Of a stretch of DNA of 32,033 nt, positions 7,840-13,925 are shown one piece after another; positions within the stretch are counted from its first letter, which is position 1, and every line of letters starts with the position of its first letter. Below the pieces are notes generated by a model, which saw only the letters and a program-made list of their open reading frames with translations, was not told the DNA's origin and ran no database searches. The DNA lies in assembly GCA_964483405.1 (NCBI GenBank), contig CAZABC010000025.1, forward strand, positions 1-32,033, written 5' to 3'. The DNA is from CAZABC01 sp964483405 (GTDB lineage Bacteria > Chloroflexota > Limnocylindria > Limnocylindrales > CSP1-4). A program made the position numbers and the translations under genes.

Positions 7840-8520
7840 CTACCCACCGGCACCGGCGGCGCAGCCACCGCCACCGTTCCCGGCGCCGCCACCGTTCCCG
7901 GCGCCGCTACCGTTCCCGGCGCCGTTGCCCATCCCGCGACCCGCGCCACCGTTCCCGGCGCCGTTGTCGGCGCTGTTCCTGTTGCCGGCGCCGTACCCGC
8001 CGCCGGTCCCGTCGGCCGGTCCGTTGCCCATCCCCGATCCCGGGCCCGCCCCGACGGCCCCGCCGCGCATCCCGCCCAGCGGCACCTGGTAGACCATCGC
8101 CTTGGCCTGGAGGGCGACGTTCGCCCGAAGCGTCTCGGCCTCGGCCGCGGTGATCGCCCCGACCACGAGGCGCGCTTCGATCCGCTCCGTCCAGCGCGCC
8201 GTCAGCGCGTCGACCAGGACCTGCGGGTCGACGCCCTGCCGCTCGGCGATCCGGGCGAGCGACAGCCCGTCGTGCCGGAGCGCCATGATCTCGTCGTTGG
8301 TGAGGTCGAGGAGGTCGGCGAGGACGTCCGACGCGGCGCCTCGGCCGTCGGCCGCGGGCAAGACGGGGTCGCCGGTCATCGGCGCCGCGGCCGCGGATCG
8401 ATCCGGGCCCGGGTCGCCCGAGCCGAGGCCGGCGGCGCTCGGCCCAGCGGCGCTCGCACCGGCCGTCAGGACGAGGACGGCGGCGCCGGCCACCGTCAGG
8501 GTGAGGATGAGCTGCTTCAT
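7840..8520 (-). CDS. Secreted protein with DUF2680-like helical domain and Gly/Asn-rich tail
   Basis: A 226-residue exported protein. A classic signal peptide (MKQLILTLTVAGAAV..., cleavage near ASA-A at about 24) fixes the ATG at 8520, although the frame is open further upstream. Residues about 65-130 form a helical module with LTNDEIMALRHDGLSLARIA, QGVDPQVLVDAL and GAITAAEAETLR, resembling the DUF2680-like modules of many secreted Gram-positive and Chloroflexota proteins. From about residue 150 to the end it is low-complexity Gly/Asn/Ala, with one Cys close to the C-terminus. It is the first gene of the group, 66 bases upstream of the regulator, and the repeat array at 8612-8644 sits upstream of it. 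A role as accessory sensor or target of the two-component pair is inferred from linkage. Biochemical function is unknown. Confidence 0.8.
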   Translation of the reverse strand: MKQLILTLTVAGAAVLVLTAGASAAGPSAAGLGSGDPGPDRSAAAAPMTGDPVLPAADGRGAASDVLADLLDLTNDEIMALRHDGLSLARIAERQGVDPQVLVDALTARWTERIEARLVVGAITAAEAETLRANVALQAKAMVYQVPLGGMRGGAVGAGPGSGMGNGPADGTGGGYGAGNRNSADNGAGNGGAGRGMGNGAGNGSGAGNGGGAGNGGGGCAAGAGG

Positions 8521-8544
8521 CGGTCGCCTCGTGGTTCGCGTGGA

Positions 8545-8561
8545 CCCCGTCCCGGACGGGG
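8545..8561. other. Inverted repeat in the leader of the secreted-protein gene
   Basis: CCCCGTCC (8545-8552) and GGACGGGG (8554-8561) form perfect 8-bp arms around a single base, 25-41 bases upstream of the ATG at 8520. It could be a leader hairpin or a dimeric protein site. There is no T-run, so a classical terminator is unlikely. Confidence 0.4.
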
Positions 8562-8590
8562 GTCGCCGGTCCTCCGACGACGCCCTCGAT

Positions 8591-8611
8591 GCTCCGCCCG
8601 CCCCGCGGAGC
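8591..8611. other. Inverted repeat next to the 11-bp repeat array
   Basis: GCTCCGC (8591-8597) and GCGGAGC (8605-8611) are perfect 7-bp arms with a 7-base spacer, directly abutting the operator-like repeats at 8612. They lie where the core promoter of the secreted-protein gene would be expected. Role unknown. Confidence 0.4.
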
Positions 8612-8644
8612 GGTCGTGGACGGACGATGGAGGCTCGGTGGAGA
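8612..8644. promoter_or_regulatory. Three 11-bp direct repeats, probable response-regulator operator
   Basis: Plus-strand units are GGTCGTGGACG (8612-8622), GACGATGGAGG (8623-8633) and CTCGGTGGAGA (8634-8644), with an exact 11-base period. The middle unit matches the consensus GCCGATGGAGG of the array at 5723-5766 at 10 of 11 positions. The outer units are weaker but keep the TGGA core. The array ends 91 bases upstream of the secreted-protein start, an activator-like distance once a leader is allowed for. Confidence 0.5.
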
Positions 8645-8750
8645 ATGAGCTCGACCCCCGCGGATCGTCCCGCAGCCCGGCGAGCATGACGAGGGCGAGG
8701 TGCGGCGACCGGGGCTCCACGCGGTGGACCTGCTCCTCGCCGAGCGGCTC

Positions 8751-8879
8751 CTAGCGCCCGTCGAAGCCGAGCGCCGCGGCCAGCTCCTCGAACGCACCGG
8801 GCTTGAGGTAGGCGATGCCCGGCAGCCCGCGGCGTTCCCGTCGCTCCACGTCGCGTATCACCGGCGACCACTGGGTCAT
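8751..8879 (-). CDS. Possible 42-residue small ORF or tail of a decayed gene
   Basis: On the minus strand an ATG at 8879 opens a 42-codon frame ending at TAG 8751-8753, with a protein-like C-terminus (LPGIAYLKPGAFEELAAALG). Past the stop the same frame stays open and protein-like (PLGEEQVHRVEPRSPHLAL), which fits a decayed gene with an in-frame stop as well as a small gene. It overlaps the PAP2 remnant on the other strand. I recognise no family. In such GC-rich DNA a chance frame is quite possible. Confidence 0.25.
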   Translation of the reverse strand: MTQWSPVIRDVERRERRGLPGIAYLKPGAFEELAAALGFDGR

Positions 8880-9024
8880 CGATGCGATCGCCGGCGCCGC
8901 GTACGCCACCATCGCCTACTACCTCGTGGTCCACGCCCCGGCTCGGTTCCGCTCGGTGCGGGCATGGCGGGCGGGCGCGCCAGGCCCGGGGCCGACGCCG
9001 GCGGATCCGCCCGCGTCAGGCTGA
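8832..9024 (+). pseudogene. Remnant of a PAP2-superfamily phosphatase
   Basis: Two hallmark pieces of PAP2 membrane phosphatases (lipid phosphate or inositol-phosphorylceramide type) lie almost side by side in different frames. AAFPSLHVA (8829-8855) carries the SLH motif, and ITGDHWVIDAIAGAAYATIA (8857-8916) carries the second His/Asp motif within a transmembrane helix. In intact proteins these motifs are roughly 40 or more residues apart. Here the intervening helices are gone and the frame shifts at about 8856. The N-terminal half is also absent. The frame then stops at TGA 9022-9024, overlapping the SulP stop by a few bases. This is a deletion remnant and unlikely to be functional. Confidence 0.6.
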
Positions 9025-10812
9025 GGGCGGATCGCCGACCGATGCGGCTTCATCGGATGTCGGTCCCGCGCCATCGGCCGTCACGCTCGCCGCCGCCGCA
9101 GCCGTCGCAGACACGACCGCCGGCGCGATCGAGAGGTGGACGTGGTCCTCGCCGATGAGGTCCATCAGGCCCATCCGCCGCATCCGGTCGCGGACGGACC
9201 CGCGGACCTGGGCGAAGTGGACGTCGGTCCCCTCCTCGCGGAGCTCGGTGACGATCTGACGGAGCGTGTCGCCGCTGGTGACGTCGATGTCGGCCGTCGC
9301 GCCGATGGCCAGGACGACGGCCGCCGGCCGCGGATCGCCGGCCCGGACCGCGTCGCGGATGGCGACCCGCGCCACGTTCACGTTGAAGAAGTAGAGCGGG
9401 GCATCGATCCGGAGGACGAGGACACCGGGGACCGCACGCGCTCCCGGGTGCCGCTCGAGGTCGGCGAACGTCATCGCCGGGTCGTCGAGCGCACCGAGCG
9501 TCGCGACGTAGGGCCGGCTTGCCCGGTACAGGAGCAGCGTCAGCGACAGCATGACCGCGATGACGAGCCCGGTCAGGACGGTCGTCGTGACGACGCCGAT
9601 CATGGCGACGATCGCGAGGAGCAGGTCGGTCCGGCGGGTCGCGGCGTACCGACGGAGCTCGCCGACGTCCATCAGGCCGAGGACGGCGGCGATGACGATC
9701 GCCCCGAGGACCGCGTCCGGCAGGTTCGTGAACAGCGGCGCGAGCACGAGGGCCGTCGCCAGGATGAGGCCGGACGTGATGAGCGAGCTGAGCTGGGTGT
9801 GGGCCCCGGCCGCCTCCGCGGTCGCGGTCTGCGAGAGGCTCGCATCGACCGTGAACCCGCCGAACAGGCCGGTCGACACGTTGGCGGCACCGAGGGCGAC
9901 CAGCTCCTGGTCCTGGTCGATGTCGTAGCGGTGGCGGGCGGCGAATGCCCGACCAGCCCCGAGCGACTCCCCGACCGCGAGGAAGACGATGCCGGTCGCA
10001 CCGGCGGCGAGGTACGGGATGTCGAGGAGCGAGATGTCTGGCAGACCCGGCAGCGGCACCCCCGTGTCGATCGCCCCGACGACGCTGACGCCCCGGGCGA
10101 CGAGGTCGAACGCGGTCACCGCGACGATCCCGAGGACCAGGGCCAGCAGGGGCCCCGGGACGCGCGGCGCGACGAGCCGCAGCCCGAGGATGAGCGCAAG
10201 TGCCAGCCCACCGACCGCGAGGGTGTACGGGTTCGTCTGGTCGAGCTGGCCGAGGAAGACCTGGAGCTCGTCGATGGCGCCGCTGCCGCCGCCGGGGACG
10301 CCGAACAGCTTGGGCAGCTGGCCGATGATGATCGTGATCGCCAGGCCGAAGATGAAGCCGGTCACGACCGACCGGGTGAGGAAATCGGCGATGAACCCGA
10401 GCCGGGCGATGCCGGCGGCGACGAGGATGACCCCGACGACGAGCGCGAGACCGGCGGTCAGGGCGAGATACCGCTCGGGGTCGCCGACCGCCATGGCGCC
10501 GACGACCGAGGCCGACATGATCGCCATCGTCGAGCTCGTCGTCGCCTTGACATGGCGGCTCGTGCCGAAGACCGCGTACCCGGCGAGTCCGGCGAAGGCG
10601 GTGATGAGGCCGATCTCGGGCGGGACGCCGGCGAGGCCCGCGTAGGCGAGGGCGACCGGCACCATCACCCCCCACGAGGTGATGGCGGGCAGGAGCTCGG
10701 CCCGCCGGTCGGCGCCCGACATGGCCGGCAGCCAGGTGACGATCGGGACGAACCGGTGGACGAGCCGACCCGCCAGCTCGCGGACGGCGACGGTTTCGCG
10801 GTCGTCGGTCAT
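9016..10812 (-). CDS. SulP-family anion transporter with C-terminal STAS domain
   Basis: A 598-residue inner-membrane permease of the SLC26/SulP family, which carries sulfate, bicarbonate or other anions. About 12-14 hydrophobic helices run from residue 35 to about 420. They include the family signatures TSRHVKATTSSTMAIM near the N-terminus, VGESLGAGRAFAARHRYDID in the middle, and GLFGGFTVDASLSQTA. The cytoplasmic STAS domain (about 460-570) includes VLVLRIDAPLYFFN. The substrate cannot be read from sequence. The ATG at 10812 gives a normal start (MTDDRETVAV); the frame remains open upstream but is not protein-like. It lies downstream of the SHOCT gene, separated from it by a strong hairpin. 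Confidence 0.92.
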   Translation of the reverse strand: MTDDRETVAVRELAGRLVHRFVPIVTWLPAMSGADRRAELLPAITSWGVMVPVALAYAGLAGVPPEIGLITAFAGLAGYAVFGTSRHVKATTSSTMAIMSASVVGAMAVGDPERYLALTAGLALVVGVILVAAGIARLGFIADFLTRSVVTGFIFGLAITIIIGQLPKLFGVPGGGSGAIDELQVFLGQLDQTNPYTLAVGGLALALILGLRLVAPRVPGPLLALVLGIVAVTAFDLVARGVSVVGAIDTGVPLPGLPDISLLDIPYLAAGATGIVFLAVGESLGAGRAFAARHRYDIDQDQELVALGAANVSTGLFGGFTVDASLSQTATAEAAGAHTQLSSLITSGLILATALVLAPLFTNLPDAVLGAIVIAAVLGLMDVGELRRYAATRRTDLLLAIVAMIGVVTTTVLTGLVIAVMLSLTLLLYRASRPYVATLGALDDPAMTFADLERHPGARAVPGVLVLRIDAPLYFFNVNVARVAIRDAVRAGDPRPAAVVLAIGATADIDVTSGDTLRQIVTELREEGTDVHFAQVRGSVRDRMRRMGLMDLIGEDHVHLSIAPAVVSATAAAAASVTADGAGPTSDEAASVGDPPSA

Positions 10813-10834
10813 CGGCCTGACGCTCCGGACGCAC

Positions 10835-10863
10835 GGACGCCCCGGTCCGGGACCGGGGCGTCC
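10835..10863. terminator. Long perfect hairpin after the DUF6325-SHOCT genes
   Basis: Arms 10835-10848 and 10850-10863 are perfect 14-base reverse complements around one base (sterically about 12 pairs with a small loop). The hairpin lies 26 bases after the SHOCT stop and 23 bases before the SulP start on the same strand. There is no U-tract, so it may act as a GC-rich intrinsic terminator or an attenuator ahead of sulP. Confidence 0.55.
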
Positions 10864-10888
10864 AAGCTGCGGGGTGGGGTGTCGGGCC

Positions 10889-11188
10889 TCAGCCGCCGGC
10901 GAGCAGCTTCGCCTTCGCGGCCGCGAATTCCTCGTCGGTGAGGACGCCGGCCGTGTGCAGGTCGCCGAGCTGCTTGAGCGCCTCCATGTCGAAGGCGGGG
11001 GCAGCCGGGGCCGGCTCGGCGGGCACCTCCACGTAGACGGGCGCTGCCGCCTGCTGGGCGGCCGCCTGCTCTGCGGCCTGCTTCGCGTACTTCTGCTCCT
11101 GGTGGTGGTGGACGGCCCCGGCGGTGCCGGCCACGACGGCCGTCGTCGCCGCCGCACGCATGAGGGGTCGGCCGCGTCGTCGCATCAT
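10889..11188 (-). CDS. SHOCT-domain small protein
   Basis: A 99-residue protein. The N-terminus is basic and then hydrophobic (about residues 10-26, possibly a membrane anchor), followed by a HHHQEQK stretch and an Ala/Gln/Pro-rich linker. The C-terminal ~30 residues are a SHOCT domain (LKQLGDLHTAGVLTDEEFAA), a short oligomerisation helix pair found at the ends of many bacterial proteins. AGGAGA precedes the start at a usable distance. A second ATG directly follows the first. It lies 55 bases downstream of the DUF6325 gene and is probably co-transcribed with it. Molecular function is unknown. Confidence 0.85.
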   Translation of the reverse strand: MMRRRGRPLMRAAATTAVVAGTAGAVHHHQEQKYAKQAAEQAAAQQAAAPVYVEVPAEPAPAAPAFDMEALKQLGDLHTAGVLTDEEFAAAKAKLLAGG

Positions 11189-11243
11189 CGGTCTGCTCTC
11201 CTTCGGTCTGGCGCTGTGGTGGTCGGTCGGTCGCGGTCGACGC

Positions 11244-11687
11244 TCAGGAGGCCGTCGCCGCGAGCGCGGCCTCGAGCTCGTCGTTGAGCTCGGCGAGGAC
11301 CTCCGGGGCGACGGTGGAGCGCCCGACGAGGAACCCGCCGGCGGCCGCCATGGCGTCCTTGATGTCGACGGCCCAGCGATGCTCGAAGAGCATCGCGAGG
11401 GCGGACGTGTCGGCCGGGATCTCCTCCGCCAGGGTCAGGATGTCCTCCGGCGTGAGGAGTCCGGCGAGGTCGGCGAAGAGCGGCGCGAAGTCGGCGAACC
11501 GGGGATCGTCCTTGTTGTCGAACTCGACCACGGCGACGTTGCCCTCAACGTCCTTGGCGATCATGACGGCGTCGACGATCCGGATGATCTTCTGCTCGGA
11601 GACCTTGGCGATCTCGCGGGCGATCGACCCGTCGAACCTGTTGCCCTTGAAGCCGACGATGATGTACTCGAGCGGCCCGACGGTCAT
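11244..11687 (-). CDS. DUF6325-family protein
   Basis: A 147-residue soluble protein of a family of unknown function. Recognisable features are the opening MTVGPLEYIIVGFKGNRF, a strand with AVMIAKDVEGNVAVVEFD, then LLTPEDILTLAEEIPADTSA, and FEHRWAVDIKDAMAAAGGFL. AGGAGG lies 6 bases upstream of the ATG at 11687, which fixes the start although the frame is open far upstream. DUF6325 and SHOCT genes are, as far as I recall, often neighbours in high-GC bacteria, which suggests partnership. No enzymatic motif is visible. Confidence 0.8.
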   Translation of the reverse strand: MTVGPLEYIIVGFKGNRFDGSIAREIAKVSEQKIIRIVDAVMIAKDVEGNVAVVEFDNKDDPRFADFAPLFADLAGLLTPEDILTLAEEIPADTSALAMLFEHRWAVDIKDAMAAAGGFLVGRSTVAPEVLAELNDELEAALAATAS

Positions 11688-11999
11688 AACGGCCTCCTGA
11701 CGCCAGTCTGGCGATGGTGGGGTCGCGCCGGCGCTCGTGGTGGTGGCGCTCGGCGTGTCGAGGTGATGGTACCGACCCCGGGCGTCCATGTCAGCGCAGC
11801 GAGGGCGACCGCGCATCCCCCCGTTCGGGTGAGCGGGCCATCGTGCTCGTCCGTGTCCGCGGGCACCGGCCGGACGGCCCGGACCGCCCGGACCGCCCAT
11901 CGGGACGGATGGCACGGGGGCGTCGTCGTCGTCGCCGTCGATAGTGGGTCCCACCGGGGTGGCGGCCACGTCCCGCCGCGATTCCCGGTGCCCAGCGGG
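11688..11999. other. 312-base divergent intergenic region
   Basis: This separates the divergent DUF6325 and LuxR-type genes and should contain both promoters. No gene is convincing. A short tandem repeat lies at 11871-11897. GATAGT near 11939-11944 is a weak plus-strand -10 candidate. Confidence 0.5.
11871..11897. repeat. Three tandem 9-bp repeats
   Basis: CGGACGGCC (11871-11879), CGGACCGCC (11880-11888) and CGGACCGCC (11889-11897) abut head to tail about 100 bases upstream of the LuxR-type gene. This may be a regulator site or simple slippage. Confidence 0.5.
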
Positions 12000-12719
12000 A
12001 TGACGATGGACCAGCGAACCGCGGCAGGTCGAGCGACGGGCGACGGGCGACGGATCGGCGTCCTGCTCGCGATCTTCGACTTCCCGATGCTCCTCGCCGG
12101 TTTCCGGGCCGCGATCGACGCCGAGCCGGACCTCGCGGTGGTCGACCAGGTCGTGGCCCGCGAGGGACTTCGCGAGGCCGTCGAGGGGTCCGCCGCCGAC
12201 GTCGTCGTCGTCGAGTGCAGCCCGTTCGGTCCGGTCGGCTGCACGACGATCGAGATGCTCGAGGCGGTCCGGGCGGGTCGGCCCGACGTCCGGGTCATCG
12301 CCCTCGAATGCCGCTGCGCGGGCGAGCAGTTCTCGGTCGCGCTCAAGGCCGGAGCCGACGGCTTCCTCGACCGCGAGGCCACGCCGGCCGACGTCGTCGC
12401 CGCGATCCGGTCGGTCGGCCACGGCCAGACCTACGTCAGCCCGTCGATCGTCACCCGGATGGTGAACACGTACGTCCTCCGGTCGCCGCACGAGGCCTCG
12501 GAGGACCCCTACGAGACGCTCTCCGAGCGCGAGCGCGAGGTCATGCTCCTCGCCGCCGTGGGCCACACGAACCGGGAGATCGCGACGATCCTCCACCTGA
12601 GCGAGCAGACGGTCCACAACTACCGGGCCCAGCTCATGGAGAAGCTCGACCTCCACGACCGCCTCGACCTGCTCAAGTACGCGATCCGGCGCGGCCTGGT
12701 CGACGTCGCCGACCTCTGA
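12000..12719 (+). CDS. LuxR/NarL-type regulator with degenerate (Glu-substituted) receiver
   Basis: A 239-residue transcription factor. Residues about 18-140 have the length and pattern of a NarL receiver, but the phosphorylation site is rebuilt. The motif ADVVVVE puts Glu72 where the phospho-Asp belongs. The N-terminal acidic pair is replaced by Ile-Phe (LLAIFDFP), and the usual Lys in the GYLLK-like turn is Arg125 (GFLDREA). The C-terminal HTH is normal: LSEREREVMLLAAVGHTNREI and LSEQTVHNYRAQLMEKL. Family logic suggests phosphorylation-independent or constitutive action. No kinase gene is adjacent. ATG 12000 is chosen; ATG 12006 is possible. Confidence 0.85.
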   Translation: MTMDQRTAAGRATGDGRRIGVLLAIFDFPMLLAGFRAAIDAEPDLAVVDQVVAREGLREAVEGSAADVVVVECSPFGPVGCTTIEMLEAVRAGRPDVRVIALECRCAGEQFSVALKAGADGFLDREATPADVVAAIRSVGHGQTYVSPSIVTRMVNTYVLRSPHEASEDPYETLSEREREVMLLAAVGHTNREIATILHLSEQTVHNYRAQLMEKLDLHDRLDLLKYAIRRGLVDVADL

Positions 12720-12727
12720 GCGAGCCG

Positions 12728-12777
12728 CGGCCCCGGCGGCCCCAGCGCGGCGGCGATCCGGCCCCGGCGGCCCCAGC
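12728..12777. repeat. 19-bp direct repeat pair
   Basis: CGGCCCCGGCGGCCCCAGC occurs at 12728-12746 and identically at 12759-12777, just after the LuxR-type gene. It is probably a short local duplication. The rest of 12720-12980 holds no gene I can support. Confidence 0.6.
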
Positions 12778-12980
12778 TGAGCGCGCCGCCCGGCCGAGCC
12801 GCCCGGCCCGGCGACCCCGGTCGAGCCGCGCCCGCGATCGAGCCGCGCCTGAGCGTCGTTCGCGGCAACGATCCTCTCCCGCGGGCGATGGTCACGGGAC
12901 TCGGTTTCGCGATCGCCGGGCGGCCGCGCGTCGGTGACATCTGCTCCTCGGGCGGGCGCTGATCACGGGCTTCGGGTCGT

Positions 12981-12999
12981 CTGCCCGCGTAGCGGGCAG
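12981..12999. terminator. Hairpin between convergent genes
   Basis: CTGCCCGC and GCGGGCAG form a perfect 8-bp stem with loop GTA, 16 bases beyond the stop of the minus-strand XRE-nuclease gene and 261 bases after the LuxR-type stop. The position fits a terminator for the minus-strand gene. Confidence 0.5.
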
Positions 13000-13015
13000 C
13001 TGTCAGCGATCCGCC

Positions 13016-13738
13016 TCACCGCTCGAACTTGGCTGCGCCCGACGCCGTACGGACCCGGTGACGAGCTCCCGCCTGGGTGGCATCTGACACGAACATCACC
13101 CCGGCCACGGCCCCGTCGGGGGCCGCCATCCACCGCCGGAGCTCGACCGTCCTCGCCGGGAACGCTCGAGCGAACGTCGCCGCGAACCGGTCGACGCGCC
13201 GGCGGGCGGTGCGGTCGTTGGGCAGGACCAGGATCCGGGACACGGAGCTGACCGCCCAGCCGCGCTCTCGGGCGATCATCGGCGCGAGCCGCACCTTGCG
13301 GTCGATGCCGGCCAGCGTCGCCTGCACGTCCGGGACGACGGACTTGACCTCGACGACCAGCAGGTGACCGGTCGCAGGCTGCCGCGCGAGGACGTCGATC
13401 GAGCCGCGTTCGCCGCGGATCTGGAACGTGACCTCGGGGACGGCGATCCAGCCCTCCGATGCCAGGCGCCGGACCACCCACTCCACGAGTCGGGCGTGGT
13501 CACCGTCGAGGAGCCGGTCGAGCTCCTCGCCCTGCCACAGCACCCGCACCGATACGCGCGCTCCGAGGGCGCCGGCGAGCGACACGAGCGCCCGCACCGA
13601 GAGCCGGTCCGCGCGGCCGCGCTCGACACGCGACACCGCGGAGCTGGACATCTCCGCGGCCGTCGCGAGCTGCCGCTGGGTCCAGCCGCGACCGCGACGC
13701 AGAGCCCGAATGGAGAGACCGAACCGGACCGGGTCCAT
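13016..13738 (-). CDS. XRE-family HTH fused to a PD-(D/E)XK nuclease-like domain
   Basis: A 240-residue two-domain protein. The N-terminus is a Cro/C1-type HTH (RRGRGWTQRQLATAA, SSSAVSRVERG). Residues about 80-235 form a restriction-endonuclease-like fold: Asp115 in GSIDVLA and Glu130-Val-Lys132 in LLVVEVKS give a complete D-(14)-ExK catalytic motif. The conserved DRKVRLAPMIARERGW and RILVLPNDRTARRRVDR follow. The start is ATG 13738 (MDPVRFGLS). Relatives occur as stand-alone genes in actinobacteria and Chloroflexota. Whether they cut DNA or only bind it is not settled. No methyltransferase is adjacent. The gene diverges from the flavoprotein at 13926 across 187 bases. Confidence 0.8.
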   Translation of the reverse strand: MDPVRFGLSIRALRRGRGWTQRQLATAAEMSSSAVSRVERGRADRLSVRALVSLAGALGARVSVRVLWQGEELDRLLDGDHARLVEWVVRRLASEGWIAVPEVTFQIRGERGSIDVLARQPATGHLLVVEVKSVVPDVQATLAGIDRKVRLAPMIARERGWAVSSVSRILVLPNDRTARRRVDRFAATFARAFPARTVELRRWMAAPDGAVAGVMFVSDATQAGARHRVRTASGAAKFER

Positions 13739-13925
13739 CCACGCAGCATCGTGCGCGCCCCTTGGCTGCGGCTTACGCGAGCGTGCCAGCCGACCTCGGC
13801 ATCGCCCGCATCGGTGCACGCAACCGCCGATCGTCTCCGGCCCGGCGGCGACTAGCATCACCCCCACGACCGAAGGCCGGACCGACCACGAAGGACGGCC
13901 GCGGCACGCAGCGAGGACGAGCGCG

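Noticed and set aside
7850..8050. Imperfect short repeats resembling a satellite or CRISPR-like tract
   Set aside because: They encode the Gly/Asn-rich tail of the secreted protein. Units are irregular codon-level repeats with no conserved spacers.
7024..8754. 576-codon plus-strand frame opposite the response regulator and secreted protein
   Set aside because: It is a shadow containing Gly/Asn-tail antisense; the minus-strand genes have starts, a signal peptide and motifs.
11714..11944. 76-codon plus-strand frame in the divergent intergenic region
   Set aside because: It is Arg/Trp-rich with no ribosome site or recognisable motif, and lies where the divergent promoters are expected.
13428..13925. 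N-terminal extension of the DMGDH-like frame by about 166 codons
   Set aside because: The extension is antisense to the XRE-nuclease gene and is not protein-like. The Rossmann motif sits correctly close to ATG 13926.
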